A stretch of DNA of 64,000 nt from Narthecium ossifragum (Eukaryota; Streptophyta; Magnoliopsida; Dioscoreales; Nartheciaceae): contig OY986965.1 of NCBI GenBank assembly GCA_963920575.1, positions 11,794,290 to 11,858,289 on the forward strand. Reading direction: 5' to 3'. Below, in pieces: positions 1 to 10,699 of the stretch. Position numbers and translations under genes: made by a program. How positions within the stretch are numbered: position 1 is the stretch's first letter; every line of letters starts with the position of its first letter. A model generated the notes under the pieces. The model saw only the letters and a list, made by a program, of their open reading frames with translations. It did not search any database and had not been told where the DNA came from.

Positions 1-660
1 GGTTAGTTCTCCACCAGGAACTATTCAAAGGCTGAAATCTCTTCCCCAAGAGTTCTCTTCAACCGACGTCTATCGATCTACCTTCTTCCTCGCCGGTCAC
101 TTCTCCGAAGCCGGTTCACCTCCGCCTGATACTTCCTTTGACTTCACCTTCATCTTCTCTCACTCCACGTCGTTTTCTCTCTCCGCCACATCAGCGCCAC
201 GTGATTGTCCTCCATCGCCATCCACCTCCGCCGTCGACACTCCTTTGAGACTTGAGGAGCCCAACAACATCCTCACTTCTCGATTAGTCTCTCTACTTCA
301 TGGTTTAGTCCCTTACTCGTCGAATACCTAGGGTACTTCTCCTAAAACCCTAAAGGTATCTCTCGACCTAGCCATAGATAAGGCTAAGAAAGCGCCTAAG
401 TAAGGACTGAGACCCAACAAAAGACCGGGTATGAGAGCCTACGAGAAGGCTTGTCGTATCATGCAACTGTCAGTTGAGTTTAGTGTACAGTTTCAGGTGG
501 TCTCCGGTTATCGGACTCGTGGTTTTTTACCCGGTTGAAGGGTTTTTCCACGTTTAAAATTTTGTGTATTTTGCGCTTGGCGATCTCTGCTTTTATCTTG
601 GTTAAATCATTTAAGACAAGGAGACCTTAAGGTTTCAAATTGGAACTACTAAATAGGTCA
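1..660 (+). repeat. Possible Copia-type LTR remnant
   Basis: No gene is visible here. The stretch at roughly 420-600 resembles the 3' part of a Copia LTR: a 'ggtggtctccgg' block is followed by a 'cccggttgaagggtttttcc' block and then a 'ttgtgt' stretch, an order I recognise from plant Copia LTRs. No second LTR, primer-binding site or target-site duplication lies inside the window, so this could instead be degraded intron. The first 300 bases are C/T-rich and show nothing else recognisable. Confidence 0.3.
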
Positions 661-1721
661 TGTTCTTAGCCTGGTTTCCATCACTCTTAAGTTTTTTTAC
701 CCATGAAAATATATATGACAGGAACACTGTTCTTTTACATGTCTTTTCTCTTGGACTGAGCATTAAGATTGGAAAAGCATATCCTCAATCAAGCTTTGTT
801 GGACATTTAACAATGAGTGGTAAGCAAGTAAAAGAAAGATGTTTCTAGTTACAGCTTCCAATGCTTCAAACAAGCAGCCACCTCCAAAATGAGTCAAGAT
901 GTAAATGCCAGTCGGTGTTCTTTCCTATTCACCTAATTGTGTTTTCTTATACTAACTCTCTCAAAATCTGTAGCCGGCTGACATCATTTCTCCCAAAAAA
1001 AAAAAAAAAAAACAGAAGACAATGATATTAGAGATGAGAAACAACAAGCTGTCAAATTTTAGACCAAAAAAGTTTGACTTTGGTTTCTCAATACATGTGT
1101 CGATATGCTTAAACAAAGAAATGAAGTCATTGGATTAGTTTTCCCTGTCTGTTCATTGAACATCATACCCTCCAGTGTTGAATTGTATTGTTGGATGCCA
1201 ATTTCTAGTCAAAAGAACAGTATCATAACTAAACTTCTGCAACTGGGAAGCTTTTAGAGGAGAAGGAGTTTGTTCACAGACTGCCCTGCCTGCTGGAAAG
1301 ATAGCAGGACATTTTTAGCAAGTTCTGTCATCTTTGGAGTTCAGAATGATGTCACTCTATGTATAGCTGTTATGCAAGTACCTGAAGAAGCAAATAGGTG
1401 AGTTTGGGCATGTTATTTATCACATCTTTGGAGTTTAGAATGATGTCACTCTATGTAAAACTGTTATGCAAGTACCTGAAGAAGCAAATAGGTGAGTTTG
1501 GGCATGTTATTTATCACATCTTGGTTCCCTTTGAAGCTTGATCATCAATTCTTTCTTGTTCAGACTTCAGAGTACTCTTATTTTTTCCCAAATGGTTGGT
1601 TGTGTCAATCATATTAATAAAATGGTTGGCATCATCGAGAAAAAGAGTTATATTCAATGCCGATCTGCAAATCGACTTAGACTTTTTTCACCATGATTTA
1701 TTATTTTTCCTCTCTTTCTAG
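661..1721. other. Intronic/unassigned sequence with 94-bp tandem repeat
   Basis: No convincing coding sequence is present; the 62-residue ORF starting at 660 has no recognisable motif. A homopolymer of about 19 A lies near 988-1010 and may be the tail of a small retroposon. A 94-bp unit is repeated twice in tandem (1329-1422 and 1423-1516) with few differences. The stretch ends in a pyrimidine-rich tract and AG at 1720-1721, which fits an intron acceptor for the receptor-kinase exon that follows. Confidence 0.5.
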
Positions 1722-1815
1722 TATCAAAAAAGGAGCTGATTGAACAAAAGAATTCAAACAGCTCAGTTCATGGAGATGATGTGGAAGAATTAAAACAACT
1801 ATTTGATTTTGATGT
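1722..1815 (+). pseudogene. RLK exon, juxtamembrane part (left half)
   Basis: After the AG acceptor at 1720-1721 the frame reads a basic juxtamembrane start (SKKELIEQKN) and continues to ELKQLFDFD. This is the usual run-up to the kinase domain of S-receptor-like kinases. There is no stop in this part. It breaks off at 1815 where an LTR element begins (TGTGAGG). The five bases GATGT at 1811-1815 are repeated as AATGT at 7788-7792, and the coding frame resumes there. Confidence 0.85.
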
Positions 1816-2720
1816 TGTGAGGTCCCGATACTTTGTTCTTGGGAAATCCGGACTAGACCACGTGTGTCTCGGCTTGTGAGCTTGTAGGAGGTGGTTGAAT
1901 TCGAATCAGGGCACGGTCAAGTGGCCCTCGATTCGAAGGAAATCTGTATTTTCTTAAGTATCGGTGGCACGCGTGTGGAGCTTGCGTGCCGGGTGGGATT
2001 TTGGCCCCGTTTCCTTTCTTCCCACGTGTATCTAGTCAAGGTAGACTAGTGTGTGAAGTTTCAGAATTTTTGGGTGAAAATTCCGGGTTTTGGGCAGTTA
2101 GGTTCCCGAAATTTTCGTATTTCGGGTTTTAAACGTTTCAGGCTCCTGACAGAGCTGTATTTGGTCTTTTCATGTGATTCCAATTCTCACATGTGAGTTT
2201 AGGGTAGAGGAAGCTATCCCCGAAGTTTCGGAATTTTCAGAGTTGAAATGCCAGAAATAACCCTCTTTGTAGTTTGTTTTTTTCCGGATTTCTGATTTTC
2301 AGAAATCAATAGGTTTTATGGGCTTTTTAGACCTTTCAAATATCGGAATCTTGGGCTGGTGTGAACTACAAAGTTGTGCGTCTTGGAAAGATATTTCCAA
2401 TGCATACTGATTCATTGCCTTCGGAGTTTGAATGTAGAAGTTATTTATGTTTCTTCGTGTCAGCTATGTGCAGTACGTAGCTTGTTACTGTAGCATGAAA
2501 AGTAATCTCCGGGGGCCACTTCTCTCACTTTTTTGGCTTTGGGCCTGTGAGAGAAGTTGGAGGTGAGTGCTTGGAGGGTCTTGGGAGCTTAGAGGTGTGT
2601 TTGGTGGTGCTTGGGGAGGTTGTTCTTGGCCGGAGCTTCGCCGGTGGCTGCTGGAGCATGGAGATCTCATGTCTTCTTCCTTCCTCCCTTCTTCCTTGAG
2701 CTAATTGAGGTAGGTGAAAC

Positions 2721-5700
2721 CAGGGGCGAAGCCAGAAAATTTTATCTGGGGGGGCATAATGTACCTCAAGTACATATTTCTTAAAACTCCATCAAATACA
2801 AATATCTTTAACAGTAACAATATTTATAAAAAATCATAAATTATACAAAAGTATAGAACTAACTACAAGACTATGCGAGTAAAATGTAATTAACTAATCT
2901 CAAAAAGTTTTCCTTCAAGCATCCAAATGTCGGCAACATGCTACTATCTACACATAGAAAAATATGTCATCAAGCAATGATAATATAAATACTTTAAAAA
3001 AGTAAAATCAATAGAATAAATATTTCTGTACATAAAAATTACCTTTTATAATTGTCCTCGACGAGTTTTCATATTTTGAAACCGCTGGATGATTTTCTCA
3101 TTGTCAATGCTATCAAAAACATCCCTTTCAATATATGTAACCAAGCAATCGTGGAACCATTCATCACTCATTCGATTTCGCAATCTATTTTTCACAACAT
3201 GCATAGCGGAAAATGCTCGCTCAACAGTTGCAGTTGCAATTGGTAAAATTAGGGACAACTTCAAGAGCAAGAAAACCAACGGATATACTGTATCTCTTCC
3301 TGTCTCAACCATTTTTTTTGCAAGCTCAGTTATGTCATTCAGTTCTAGAAACTCCTTAATAGAGTGCATATCCATAATATAAGTCTCGAGTTGATTGTCG
3401 AGAGCCATAAGATCCACCTCTGAAAACTCAACGGGATAAAATCTTGCAAGACGAACCAATTTGGATTTGTCAAAAGATGAAAATGAATCCTTTGGATTTA
3501 GAGAAGACATGCACAACAACAATTCTGTATTCACTTCATTAAATCGATTATTCAACTCTTGAAGTTGCATATCAATTACTGTGTAGAATAAATCAATACG
3601 ATAATGACGATCATATGTGATATCTTCACCCTTTCGGCGCGATCGACCACAAGGTACATACTTATCATTCATACAAGGAACATCAATATCATAATCTTTA
3701 CAAAATGAACATACTTCATCGATTTGAGAATCCCAACCTTCATTTCTCATATTATGTAGTCTCTCCTTTGATATTCTGACAAGATTCATAGCATTTACAA
3801 TATCTTGTTCTTTTCTCAGTAGTGCTTTTGAGAGTTCATTTGTTACTGCCAATATATTTTTCATCAAATGCAAATCAAATATGAACTCAAAAGAATATAA
3901 CAAATCCAATAAAACACCTGCATCAACTCGTTGTTCAAGAGTTGTTCCATCACCTTTCACAATCTGAAGAACTTCAATCACAGAAGAATACGAAGCAATC
4001 AAGCTTAGCAATGTACCATAATGTGAACCCCAACGAGTATCACCTGGCCTTTTCAGACTAGTCTCTTGATTAAGACCTCGTCCAGTCACAAGTTCACCAC
4101 GAGCAATTGCCTCAATAACTTTGGATTTTTCTTTATCTCGTAAAAGATCTTTTCTTTTACATGATGCTCCAACAATATTAACTACTCTTGAAATTGAAAC
4201 AAAAAGAGTAGCGATTTGAAAATGATTTGCAGCGGTATCCACAAGAGCTAACTGTAGTTGATGTGCGAAGCAATGAATTGAATATGCATACTCATTTTCT
4301 TTCAAAATAAGAGCTTTTAGACCATTGAATTCACCTTGCATGTTACTAGCACCATCATAGCCTTGCCCTCGTAGTCTTTTAATGCTTAATCCATATTTGG
4401 AAAATAGTGCTTCAATTGCTTTCTTAAGTGAAAGAGCTTTTGTATCACTAACATGCACAACTCCAATAAAACGCTCTATTACAGAACCATTCTTATTTAC
4501 ATATCTCAAAGCGACAGCCATTTGCTCTTTGATAGAAACATCTCGAGATTCATCAATCATAATAGAAAATAATGAATCTCCAATGTCAGTGATAATAGCA
4601 TTTAATGCTTCAATTGCACAAGCACCAACAATATCTTTTTGTATATCAGATGCCGTCAACTTCAAATTTTCAGGAGCATTTTTTAGAACAACACTTTCAA
4701 TCTCTTTATTATTTTCAGCCAAAAATTGCAAAAGCTCTAAAAAATTTCCTCTGTTCCTTGATTCATTCGATTCATCATGGCCACGAAAGGATAACCCTTG
4801 TCGAAGAAGTAACCGAATGCACTTGATGGATGCAGTCAAACGGATTCTATAATCCACCTTTGCTTGCTCTGATTGTTTGTGGAGAAAAGTCTCAATATGT
4901 TGATCTTGATTCAACAAATTTTGACACATTGTTTATGCTTGATTATGAGCACTATTAGGCCCTCCTATGTGTATACGAAATTTTTCTTTTTTTTCCCAAT
5001 TTGTAAAACCTTCTGTAATAAAGGCGTCACCACCACCTTGCTCTCCAAAATCCGATTTAAAGAGATAACAATGCAGACAGAATGCAACATCTTTTGATAC
5101 ACTATATTCCAACCAACTTCCAAACTCATTGAACCAATAAGGATTGAACCTTCGATATGCATTTCCTACTTTTTTCTGAGGAAAAATATGTTGACGAGGT
5201 TGACAAGGCCCTTTTTGTAGATATGCCCTACGAATAGAATCACGATCCTTAAGCGGATAGTCTGTAATCTTAGGTCACAAACCAGGATCCGCTGGAAGAT
5301 CTGCTAAGCTAATATCTGATGTAAGATTATGAGTTCTCTTGGCACTAGGTTATGCTTCATTATGCCCAACATCTTCTACTGTAGGAGGTGATGGATTTGA
5401 CTTTCTTTTAATTACAAATCTATCCATAATGGACTATTTCAAGTAGAAGAAAATTTTTAAGTGAGATAGATATCACAATTGACCTAAAAGACATCTTAAT
5501 TAATAGACAATCAAGAAAATTAAAAGCATCGATGATAAAAACCAAATAAATCATACAAACGAATCTACCAAAGCAACTAATCCAAACAACATTGCCGACA
5601 ATATTATGGAGGTGGAAGATAATTTAATCAGTTAAGGTTTGGCCTATCATGAACTAAATAAAGCACAATTGACAGTTGTGGTTCATATGATCTAGAGATT

Positions 5701-6119
5701 AAGAAAAGATTTAATGTTTGAAGTATCCCTTATCAGAAACTATGGAGGTGGAGCCGTTAAAATCTACAACTCAATTGATTGGAGGCTTGAATAGTTGAAT
5801 AGTTGAATAGTTGACTTTGCAAATTGCAATTGGCAGCACTGCAGCCCCCCTTCCCCCGTAAGCTTCGCCCCCGCATATACCCCTTGCCGGCTTGCCCTTA
5901 GAAACTTAGAATAGGTTTTAATTAACCTAACGGGTCGGATCTAGCTTTGGATCCAACCCGGTTTCAAAAACTAAAGTAAACCTACAGTACCTACTCCTAT
6001 TCCTATAGACCTATATGGCTATATGGCTATACTTCATTAATTTTTTCTGACAATCCAGGGGGGGCAGCTGCCCCCCCTTGCCCCTTGCCCCCCCTTGCCC
6101 CTTGATAGCTTCGCCCCTG
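2721..6119 (-). mobile_element. hAT DNA transposon (ZMYM1/TTF-type lineage), near full length
   Basis: The ends are CAGGGGCGAAGC at 2721 and its inverted counterpart GCTTCGCCCCTG ending at 6119. They are flanked by a perfect 8-bp target-site duplication, GGTGAAAC, at 2713-2720 and 6120-6127, as expected for hAT. The element is 3399 bp and codes on the minus strand for a transposase with three in-frame stops, so it cannot move itself. It is nested inside the solo LTR 1816-7787. A C-rich run (CCCCCCTTGCCCC type) at 6058-6105 sits just inside the right end. Confidence 0.9.
3046..5427 (-). pseudogene. hAT transposase with TTF zinc finger, DUF4371 and hAT dimerisation domain
   Basis: A single frame of about 794 codons runs from the ATG at 5427-5425 to 3046. 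It has three internal stops (near 5361, near 5273, and TAA at 4935-4933). The last 627 residues (4929-3046) are open. Domains in order: the TTF-type zinc finger region with FCLHCYLF around 5080, then NSAHNQA, then the DUF4371 core with VDESRD-type text (MIDESRDVSIKEQMAV), LRGQGYDGASNM and CFAHQLQLAL. Near the carboxyl end is the hAT dimerisation motif ATVERAFSAMHVVKNRLRN. The protein would bind the element ends and catalyse cut-and-paste transposition in the nucleus. The stops make this a pseudogene, although the 627-residue part is surprisingly long. Confidence 0.9.
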
Positions 6120-6127
6120 GGTGAAAC

Positions 6128-7787
6128 CCTAACCCTCTCGAGTTCTTAATGGTTAGCTATGGTTATGGTTAGATCAAGGGCTTGTGAAGCCCTAGAGTAG
6201 TTATTGATGCCTTTAATTCTTTGATGGATGCTATTGTGAATGTTTTTCCAGTTTTAAGGATGGAACCCTAGTTAGGATTCATCCTATTTATTTGATCCTA
6301 AGGGTTGGAACCCTTGAGAATGGCTTGGGATAGATAATAGGGATTGGATTGGATCCAATGCCCATGGTATGTTTATAGAAATCCCTAACCTATGCTTTCT
6401 ATGTGAGTATGCTTATGTTATAAGATGAATGGCATCAAATTGCATCGAATGTGCATCTTACTACTTATATGTGTATGCTTGGGCATCCTTTGGTTGTGCA
6501 TTGCATGTGTGAAGGTTGTGTCGACAATAGTTGATGATCCGGGCTACTCGAGATCATGATCTGGGCTACTCGAGATCATGATCCGGGCTACTCGAGACCC
6601 CTGGATCATCGACCAATGTCGACACAACCATCCTACATGCAATGCACAACCAAAGGATGCCCAAGCATACACATATAAGTAGTAAGATGCACATTCGATG
6701 CCATTTGATGCCATTTATCTTATAACATAAGCATACTCACATAGAAAGCATAGGCGGGAGACTTTAGGCTTGGTTTTCGACGACCCTAGAATGGAGGATC
6801 CCTTGGGTTGGTCGAGGTTAACTCGATGTTGAGTCCCTAGAGTTTGAGCCAGTACATGTGGCTTATGCACATTAGCAGGCAAAGGTGGGTTGGCATCTTT
6901 ACGCTAGTATTCGCCATGAAAGCATCTTGCTAAGATGGATGGTTGTAAAGCCTTCTCTGTAGGCCTAATCCATAGGGGAGGTCCGAATAGGTTGCTTGTA
7001 TTGTGAGCTTAATTGTTGAGTTTTCCTTCTGAGCTTTGTCTCACCCTATTCAGGCTATGACCTGCAAGTGAGTCGTCTGGAGTTGCTGGACCGAGTGAGC
7101 AGTGTCGAGCAAGGAGGACATCTAGAGGCGATTGTGGCGATTGAGGACATCTGTCGAGTGATAGATTTTGTAATAGAAGTGAGCTAAGAGCTTATAGGTC
7201 GGAGGGCTAATTCTTGTACTCCTTATTATTACTCAAAGATTATCATTTTATTATACGCCTCATATATTTCTTAGGTTTATGTATCAAGCTTTATGTATAT
7301 TGTTTACCTGTGGGGCAGCCATGAGAGATCGAGGATATCTGTTGAGTGATAGATTTTGTAATAGGAGTGAGTTGAGAGCTTGTAGGCTGGAGGACTAATT
7401 CTTCTACTCATTGTTATTACTCAAAGATGTTATCCTTTTATTATACGCCTCCTATATTTCTTAGGTTTATGTATCGAGCTCAGTAATTGATCATGTATAT
7501 GTATATTGTTTACCTGTGGAAAATCATGAGATATATTGTAGATACATGTTAGGCGTGTGGCCTCTTATTGTTTGATGTCATTAGGTGTATCTTGTGGGGC
7601 GAAGGTGTCCCCTTGTAAGTTAATAAATGCTTCCATTGTAAAATGCAAAATGAATGTCACAAGTGATGAATAAATGATCATGGGATTGTATGTGAGGTGA
7701 TAGTCATGTGCTCGTGCTCAACGGTCACGCCGAAAAAGTTTCAAATTCTGAGATTTTATTAGATGATAATTGGGGCGGGACATGACA
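6128..7787 (+). repeat. Right part of the solo LTR, with hairpin and 188-bp tandem repeat
   Basis: No ORF of note. Two internal structures stand out. A 152-bp inverted repeat spans 6389-6754 (listed separately). A tandem duplication with a 188-bp period runs about 7133-7508: the block starting GAGTGATAGATTTTG occurs at 7156 and 7344, with small differences. The GGGACATGACA end of the LTR closes the stretch. Confidence 0.7.
6389..6754. repeat. Large inverted repeat (152-bp arms) with 22-bp tandem repeats in the loop
   Basis: The left arm 6389-6540 and right arm 6603-6754 are near-perfect reverse complements. The 62-bp loop is made of about three copies of a 22-bp unit containing GGGCTACTCGAGATCATG. 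Transcribed from either strand, this would fold into a long near-perfect hairpin. It lies inside the solo LTR downstream of the nested hAT. Confidence 0.85.
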
Positions 7788-7863
7788 AATGTAATAAGAT
7801 CAGCAATAGAAGACATCAGTGGAAAAAATAAGCTTGGAGAAGGAGGATTTGGTCCTGTATAAG
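7788..7863 (+). pseudogene. RLK exon, glycine-rich loop part (right half)
   Basis: This continues the exon cut at 1815. The frame reads IRSAIEDISGKNKLGEGG then FGPV, containing the ATP-binding glycine loop GEGGFG. The last bases, TGTATAAG (7856-7863), are the left copy of the 8-bp target-site duplication of the downstream hAT element; the right copy at 9007-9014 is followed by a GT donor. With one duplicate removed the exon end reads GPV then an in-frame TAA, two bases short of the usual GPVYK. A 2-bp lesion therefore seems to predate the hAT insertion. Confidence 0.8.
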
Positions 7864-8268
7864 CAGAGCCAGCCCAACCCCTAGGCAGCTTAGGCGGTTT
7901 CCTAGGGCCCCACTTGAAAGGGGGGCCCTAAATTAAATCTTAATTAAGAAGTTAGGGCATGTATATGTATTAAAAAAGCCAAATTATTGAATTCATGCTT
8001 TATTAGGTTTTAAATCTAACCGTTAGGCCCCAAAGAATAAAAATGAACCTTCTAATTAATATAAAGATAGATGTTAGGCCCCATTAAATGGCCACTTAGC
8101 TACCCCACTTGGAATTTGGAAAATGCATGTACGGTTCGCAAAAAAATTCTTGGGACTTGATATGGACATGTGTCCATAAATTTTGTCCTCTTGTTAATTT
8201 ATAACTTTACTATTGATGGCTTGGATTTATATCATGAACTAAAACTTTTGAAAAAAGTTTTGTTATAA

Positions 8269-8588
8269 TTTTCGTCCCTTAAGTTTCATCAAAGTAATGT
8301 TTAAGTCCCTACTTTTTTTTAAGTTTCAATTGGGTCCCTACAGTCTCATTTTCGTCATAATGTGGGACATCTGCTGACGCCGTCTCTATTTTTCACGGCT
8401 AGTGAGTCACGTGACCGCACGTGATGAATGCCTTCCGACATTTTTAGCTTCATATGTCGTCTCTATTTTTAACGACGTCGAGCAGATGTCCCACATTGTG
8501 ACAAAAAGTAGACTGTAGGGACCCAATTGAAACTTAAAAAAGATTAAGGACTTAAACGTTACTTTGATGAAACTTAAAGGATGAAAAT
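8269..8588. repeat. Foldback element inside the hAT
   Basis: The arms are about 115 bp. The left arm begins around TTTCGTCCCTTAAGTTTCATC and the right arm ends with the inverted counterpart around GATGAAACTTAAAGGATG. Shared inner landmarks are CAATTGGGTCCCTAC (left) and GTAGGGACCCAATTG (right), and ATGTGGGACATCTGCT against AGCAGATGTCCCACAT. The roughly 90-bp centre includes CACGTGACCGCACGTG. It is probably a nested MITE-like foldback. Exact ends and a target duplication could not be fixed. Confidence 0.65.
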
Positions 8589-8626
8589 GGTGATTTTCTC
8601 TAGAAAATAACAATCCAATTCAAATC

Positions 8627-8896
8627 TTGAACTATATTAAAAGACTAGATTGTTTTCTGAATACCTCTATCACATATAGAATATTATTGACAATACTTGT
8701 AGCGGTTGCTTCTGCAGAAAGAAGCTTTTCAAAATTGAAACTAATAAAATCTTACTTGCGATCAACCATGTCACAACAAAGATTAAATGGATTAACTATA
8801 TTATCTATTGAAAAAGATATATTAGCTAAACTTGAATATAAAAATTTAATCAGTACTTTCGCAGCCCAAGAAACTAAAAGGATGATTTTTAAATAA
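8627..8896 (+). pseudogene. hAT transposase C-terminal dimerisation fragment
   Basis: The frame of 89 codons contains VAVASAERSFSKLKLIKSYL and then RSTMSQQRLNGLTILSIEKD, the hAT family dimerisation domain of the ZMYM1-like lineage. The catalytic part is absent, so this is a remnant left by internal deletion. It belongs to a subfamily different from the transposase at 3046-5427, judging by the divergent wording of the same domain. Confidence 0.85.
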
Positions 8897-9139
8897 GCTT
8901 ATTATATTTAATTAATTTAATTTTCTTATTAATTGTGATTAGTAAATACTTAAGGGCCTCATCTGATTTATTTGCCTAGGGCCCCAAAATTGATTGGGCC
9001 GGCCTGTGTATAAGGTAACAAAAAATTCACTTATTTACTTCTTTGTATCTTCCTAAAAAAAAGGTGAAATCAAGTAAGTGGTAACTATCAATGTTCATGG
9101 TTTCCAGTCCTGAACTGGTGCATTTCATGTTGTTTCGAC

Positions 9140-9351
9140 ACTGAAAGTTTTCCAGAGGACATGATATAGCTGTCAAGAGATTAGCCAAAACGTTAGTGCA
9201 GGGTCTGACGGAATTGAAGAATGAGGTGTTACTGATATCCAAACTGCAACATAGGAATCTTGTTAGGCTTTTCAGTTGCTGCATGTATGGGGAGGAGAAG
9301 TTGTTGCTCTTTGAGTTCATAACTAACAAGAGCTTAGATGCCTTTCTCTTT
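9140..9351 (+). pseudogene. RLK exon, VAIK/αC region
   Basis: The frame reads [10 protein letters not shown] (the ATP-anchoring Lys of subdomain II is intact), then an αC helix with [32 protein letters not shown] and NKSLDAFLF. This order is diagnostic of S-receptor-like/cysteine-rich receptor kinases. No stop lies in this part. The exon probably ends at 9351, before GTTAAT. The acceptor is uncertain; an AG occurs at 9154-9155, but homologous coding seems to extend upstream to about 9140. Confidence 0.8.
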
Positions 9352-9815
9352 GTTAATTATAAATTTCAGTTATTTTCCTCGTTAGAACTTGTTTAGCAAA
9401 AATATAGCTGCATTGTATACTGCCATGGTTAAAATAAATGAAAATTTTCAGAATGGAGTCCCTTTCACATGTTCAACTATCTAATAACTCAAAATGTTAA
9501 TTAGCGTCTAATAGTAGCAGCAATAACAATGAACACAAAGAGACGGTGGCTCAGTAAATTGCCTACGTCCATGGGAGGGAGAGAGGGACGCTTTTCACTA
9601 TTAGATCAAAAAACATATACATTACGGTCTACAAGATGTACTTATACTATTAGTAGTACTGCATGATACATATTTTCTTATAGTATGACATATTTCTTTT
9701 TCTAATAGTGATCTTCTTAAGTCATTTTCTATCAAATGGTGACCCTGTTTTCTTTTCTCTTCAGCATCTCTATTTAAGAGTATGAGGTTATCTCATATGG
9801 CAAAGTGTCAGGTGT
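9352..9815 (+). other. RLK intron sequence, no gene seen
   Basis: This is the start of the intron after the VAIK exon. It is AT-rich with pyrimidine tracts. A short segment around 9548-9575 (GCTCAGTAAATTGCCTACGT) resembles a piece of Copia-type sequence. I see no ORF or complete element. Confidence 0.4.
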
Positions 9816-10699
9816 TTTTTTTTTGGCGATAGGTCCAAAATTTGGACACTAATCAACATATAGTCCACAATAATTTTCTTAAGGCGTGCGGTTCAAATTT
9901 ACGTGATTTTAGCTAGTTTTGAATTTTTAATGACTAAATGCCCTTATAAGACTTGGTATATTACGTTTTAAGGACATCTGTTAATTATAGCTGTCAATGG
10001 CAATGGAAGAGAACCCTCGAAATTTTGATTTCGGGATTCTTTTGGTGTTCGATCATCTCCAATGATCGTTGAAACCCTAGTAGATCGACGATCATCCCTT
10101 GTCTCTCTTTCTCTCCATGTTATTCCGGTGCTCTTTGTGCTCTTGAAACCCTTGGTGATCATCTCTGATGGTCGTATCCTTGTGATCTCCTCTATTCCGT
10201 GATCAACCCTAGGTTCTCCTTGATATTTCCTTCTTCGTGATCTCTAGGTACTACCATTGTGCTTTTTTTGTTGTTTGCATGCTAAATTACCTTATAATGG
10301 TTTTGTTGGCATATTTATTGCGTAAAAATTGCTCGTTTTATGCTTTCATTAATACAAGTTTTTCATTATTTTTATCAGTTGATCAATCTCTCTATGTTTT
10401 TACTTTTTTGATATGATGTATTCATTACTATGAAGTTTTTATCAATTTTTGTCAATTGTTCAGTCTCCATATTCTACATTTTCCAAGTTTTACATTACTA
10501 ATTAGTTGGCTTTTCATTATTTAATGTCAACTGATAAATCTTCCTGCCTTTTTGCCGTTTTTTTTGAGAAGTAAATGTTGTCAGTTGATCAATAAGCATG
10601 TCGTTGTCATTGTTTGCAAATTTCTCTTTTCTCTTGCCTATGCGTAGTTCATGTTTCAGTCTCAATTATTGTTTGATTCCTTATATGGTTTATGCAGGG

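Larger units (their letters stand above)
1816..7787 (+). mobile_element. Solo LTR (Gypsy/Tekay-like), interrupted by a hAT element
   Basis: It begins TGTGAGGTCCCG and ends CGGGACATGACA, which gives the short inverted TG...CA ends of an LTR. The flanks GATGT (1811-1815) and AATGT (7788-7792) form a 5-bp target-site duplication with one mismatch. Removing it rejoins the receptor-kinase exon in frame. After subtracting the nested hAT (2721-6119 plus its 8-bp duplication) the LTR is about 2.6 kb. No coding domain, primer-binding site or second LTR is seen, so it is a solo LTR. Its ends and layout resemble the solo LTRs at 15294 and 34840. A TTCGAA motif pair lies at 1900 and 1932. Confidence 0.75.
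7864..9006 (+). mobile_element. Deleted hAT transposon at the RLK splice donor
   Basis: It starts CAGAGCCAGCCCAA and ends with TTGGGCCGGCCTG, imperfect terminal inverted repeats. A perfect 8-bp target-site duplication, TGTATAAG, lies at 7856-7863 and 9007-9014. It is 1143 bp and keeps only the carboxyl end of a transposase (8627-8896). An inverted-repeat structure (8269-8588) is nested inside it. The insertion point is the last bases of the receptor-kinase exon, immediately before the GT donor at 9015. Confidence 0.9.

Noticed and set aside
660..848. 62-codon ORF near the left edge as an RLK extracellular or membrane exon
   Set aside because: No lectin, PAN or clear transmembrane pattern and no good splice sites; more likely intron.
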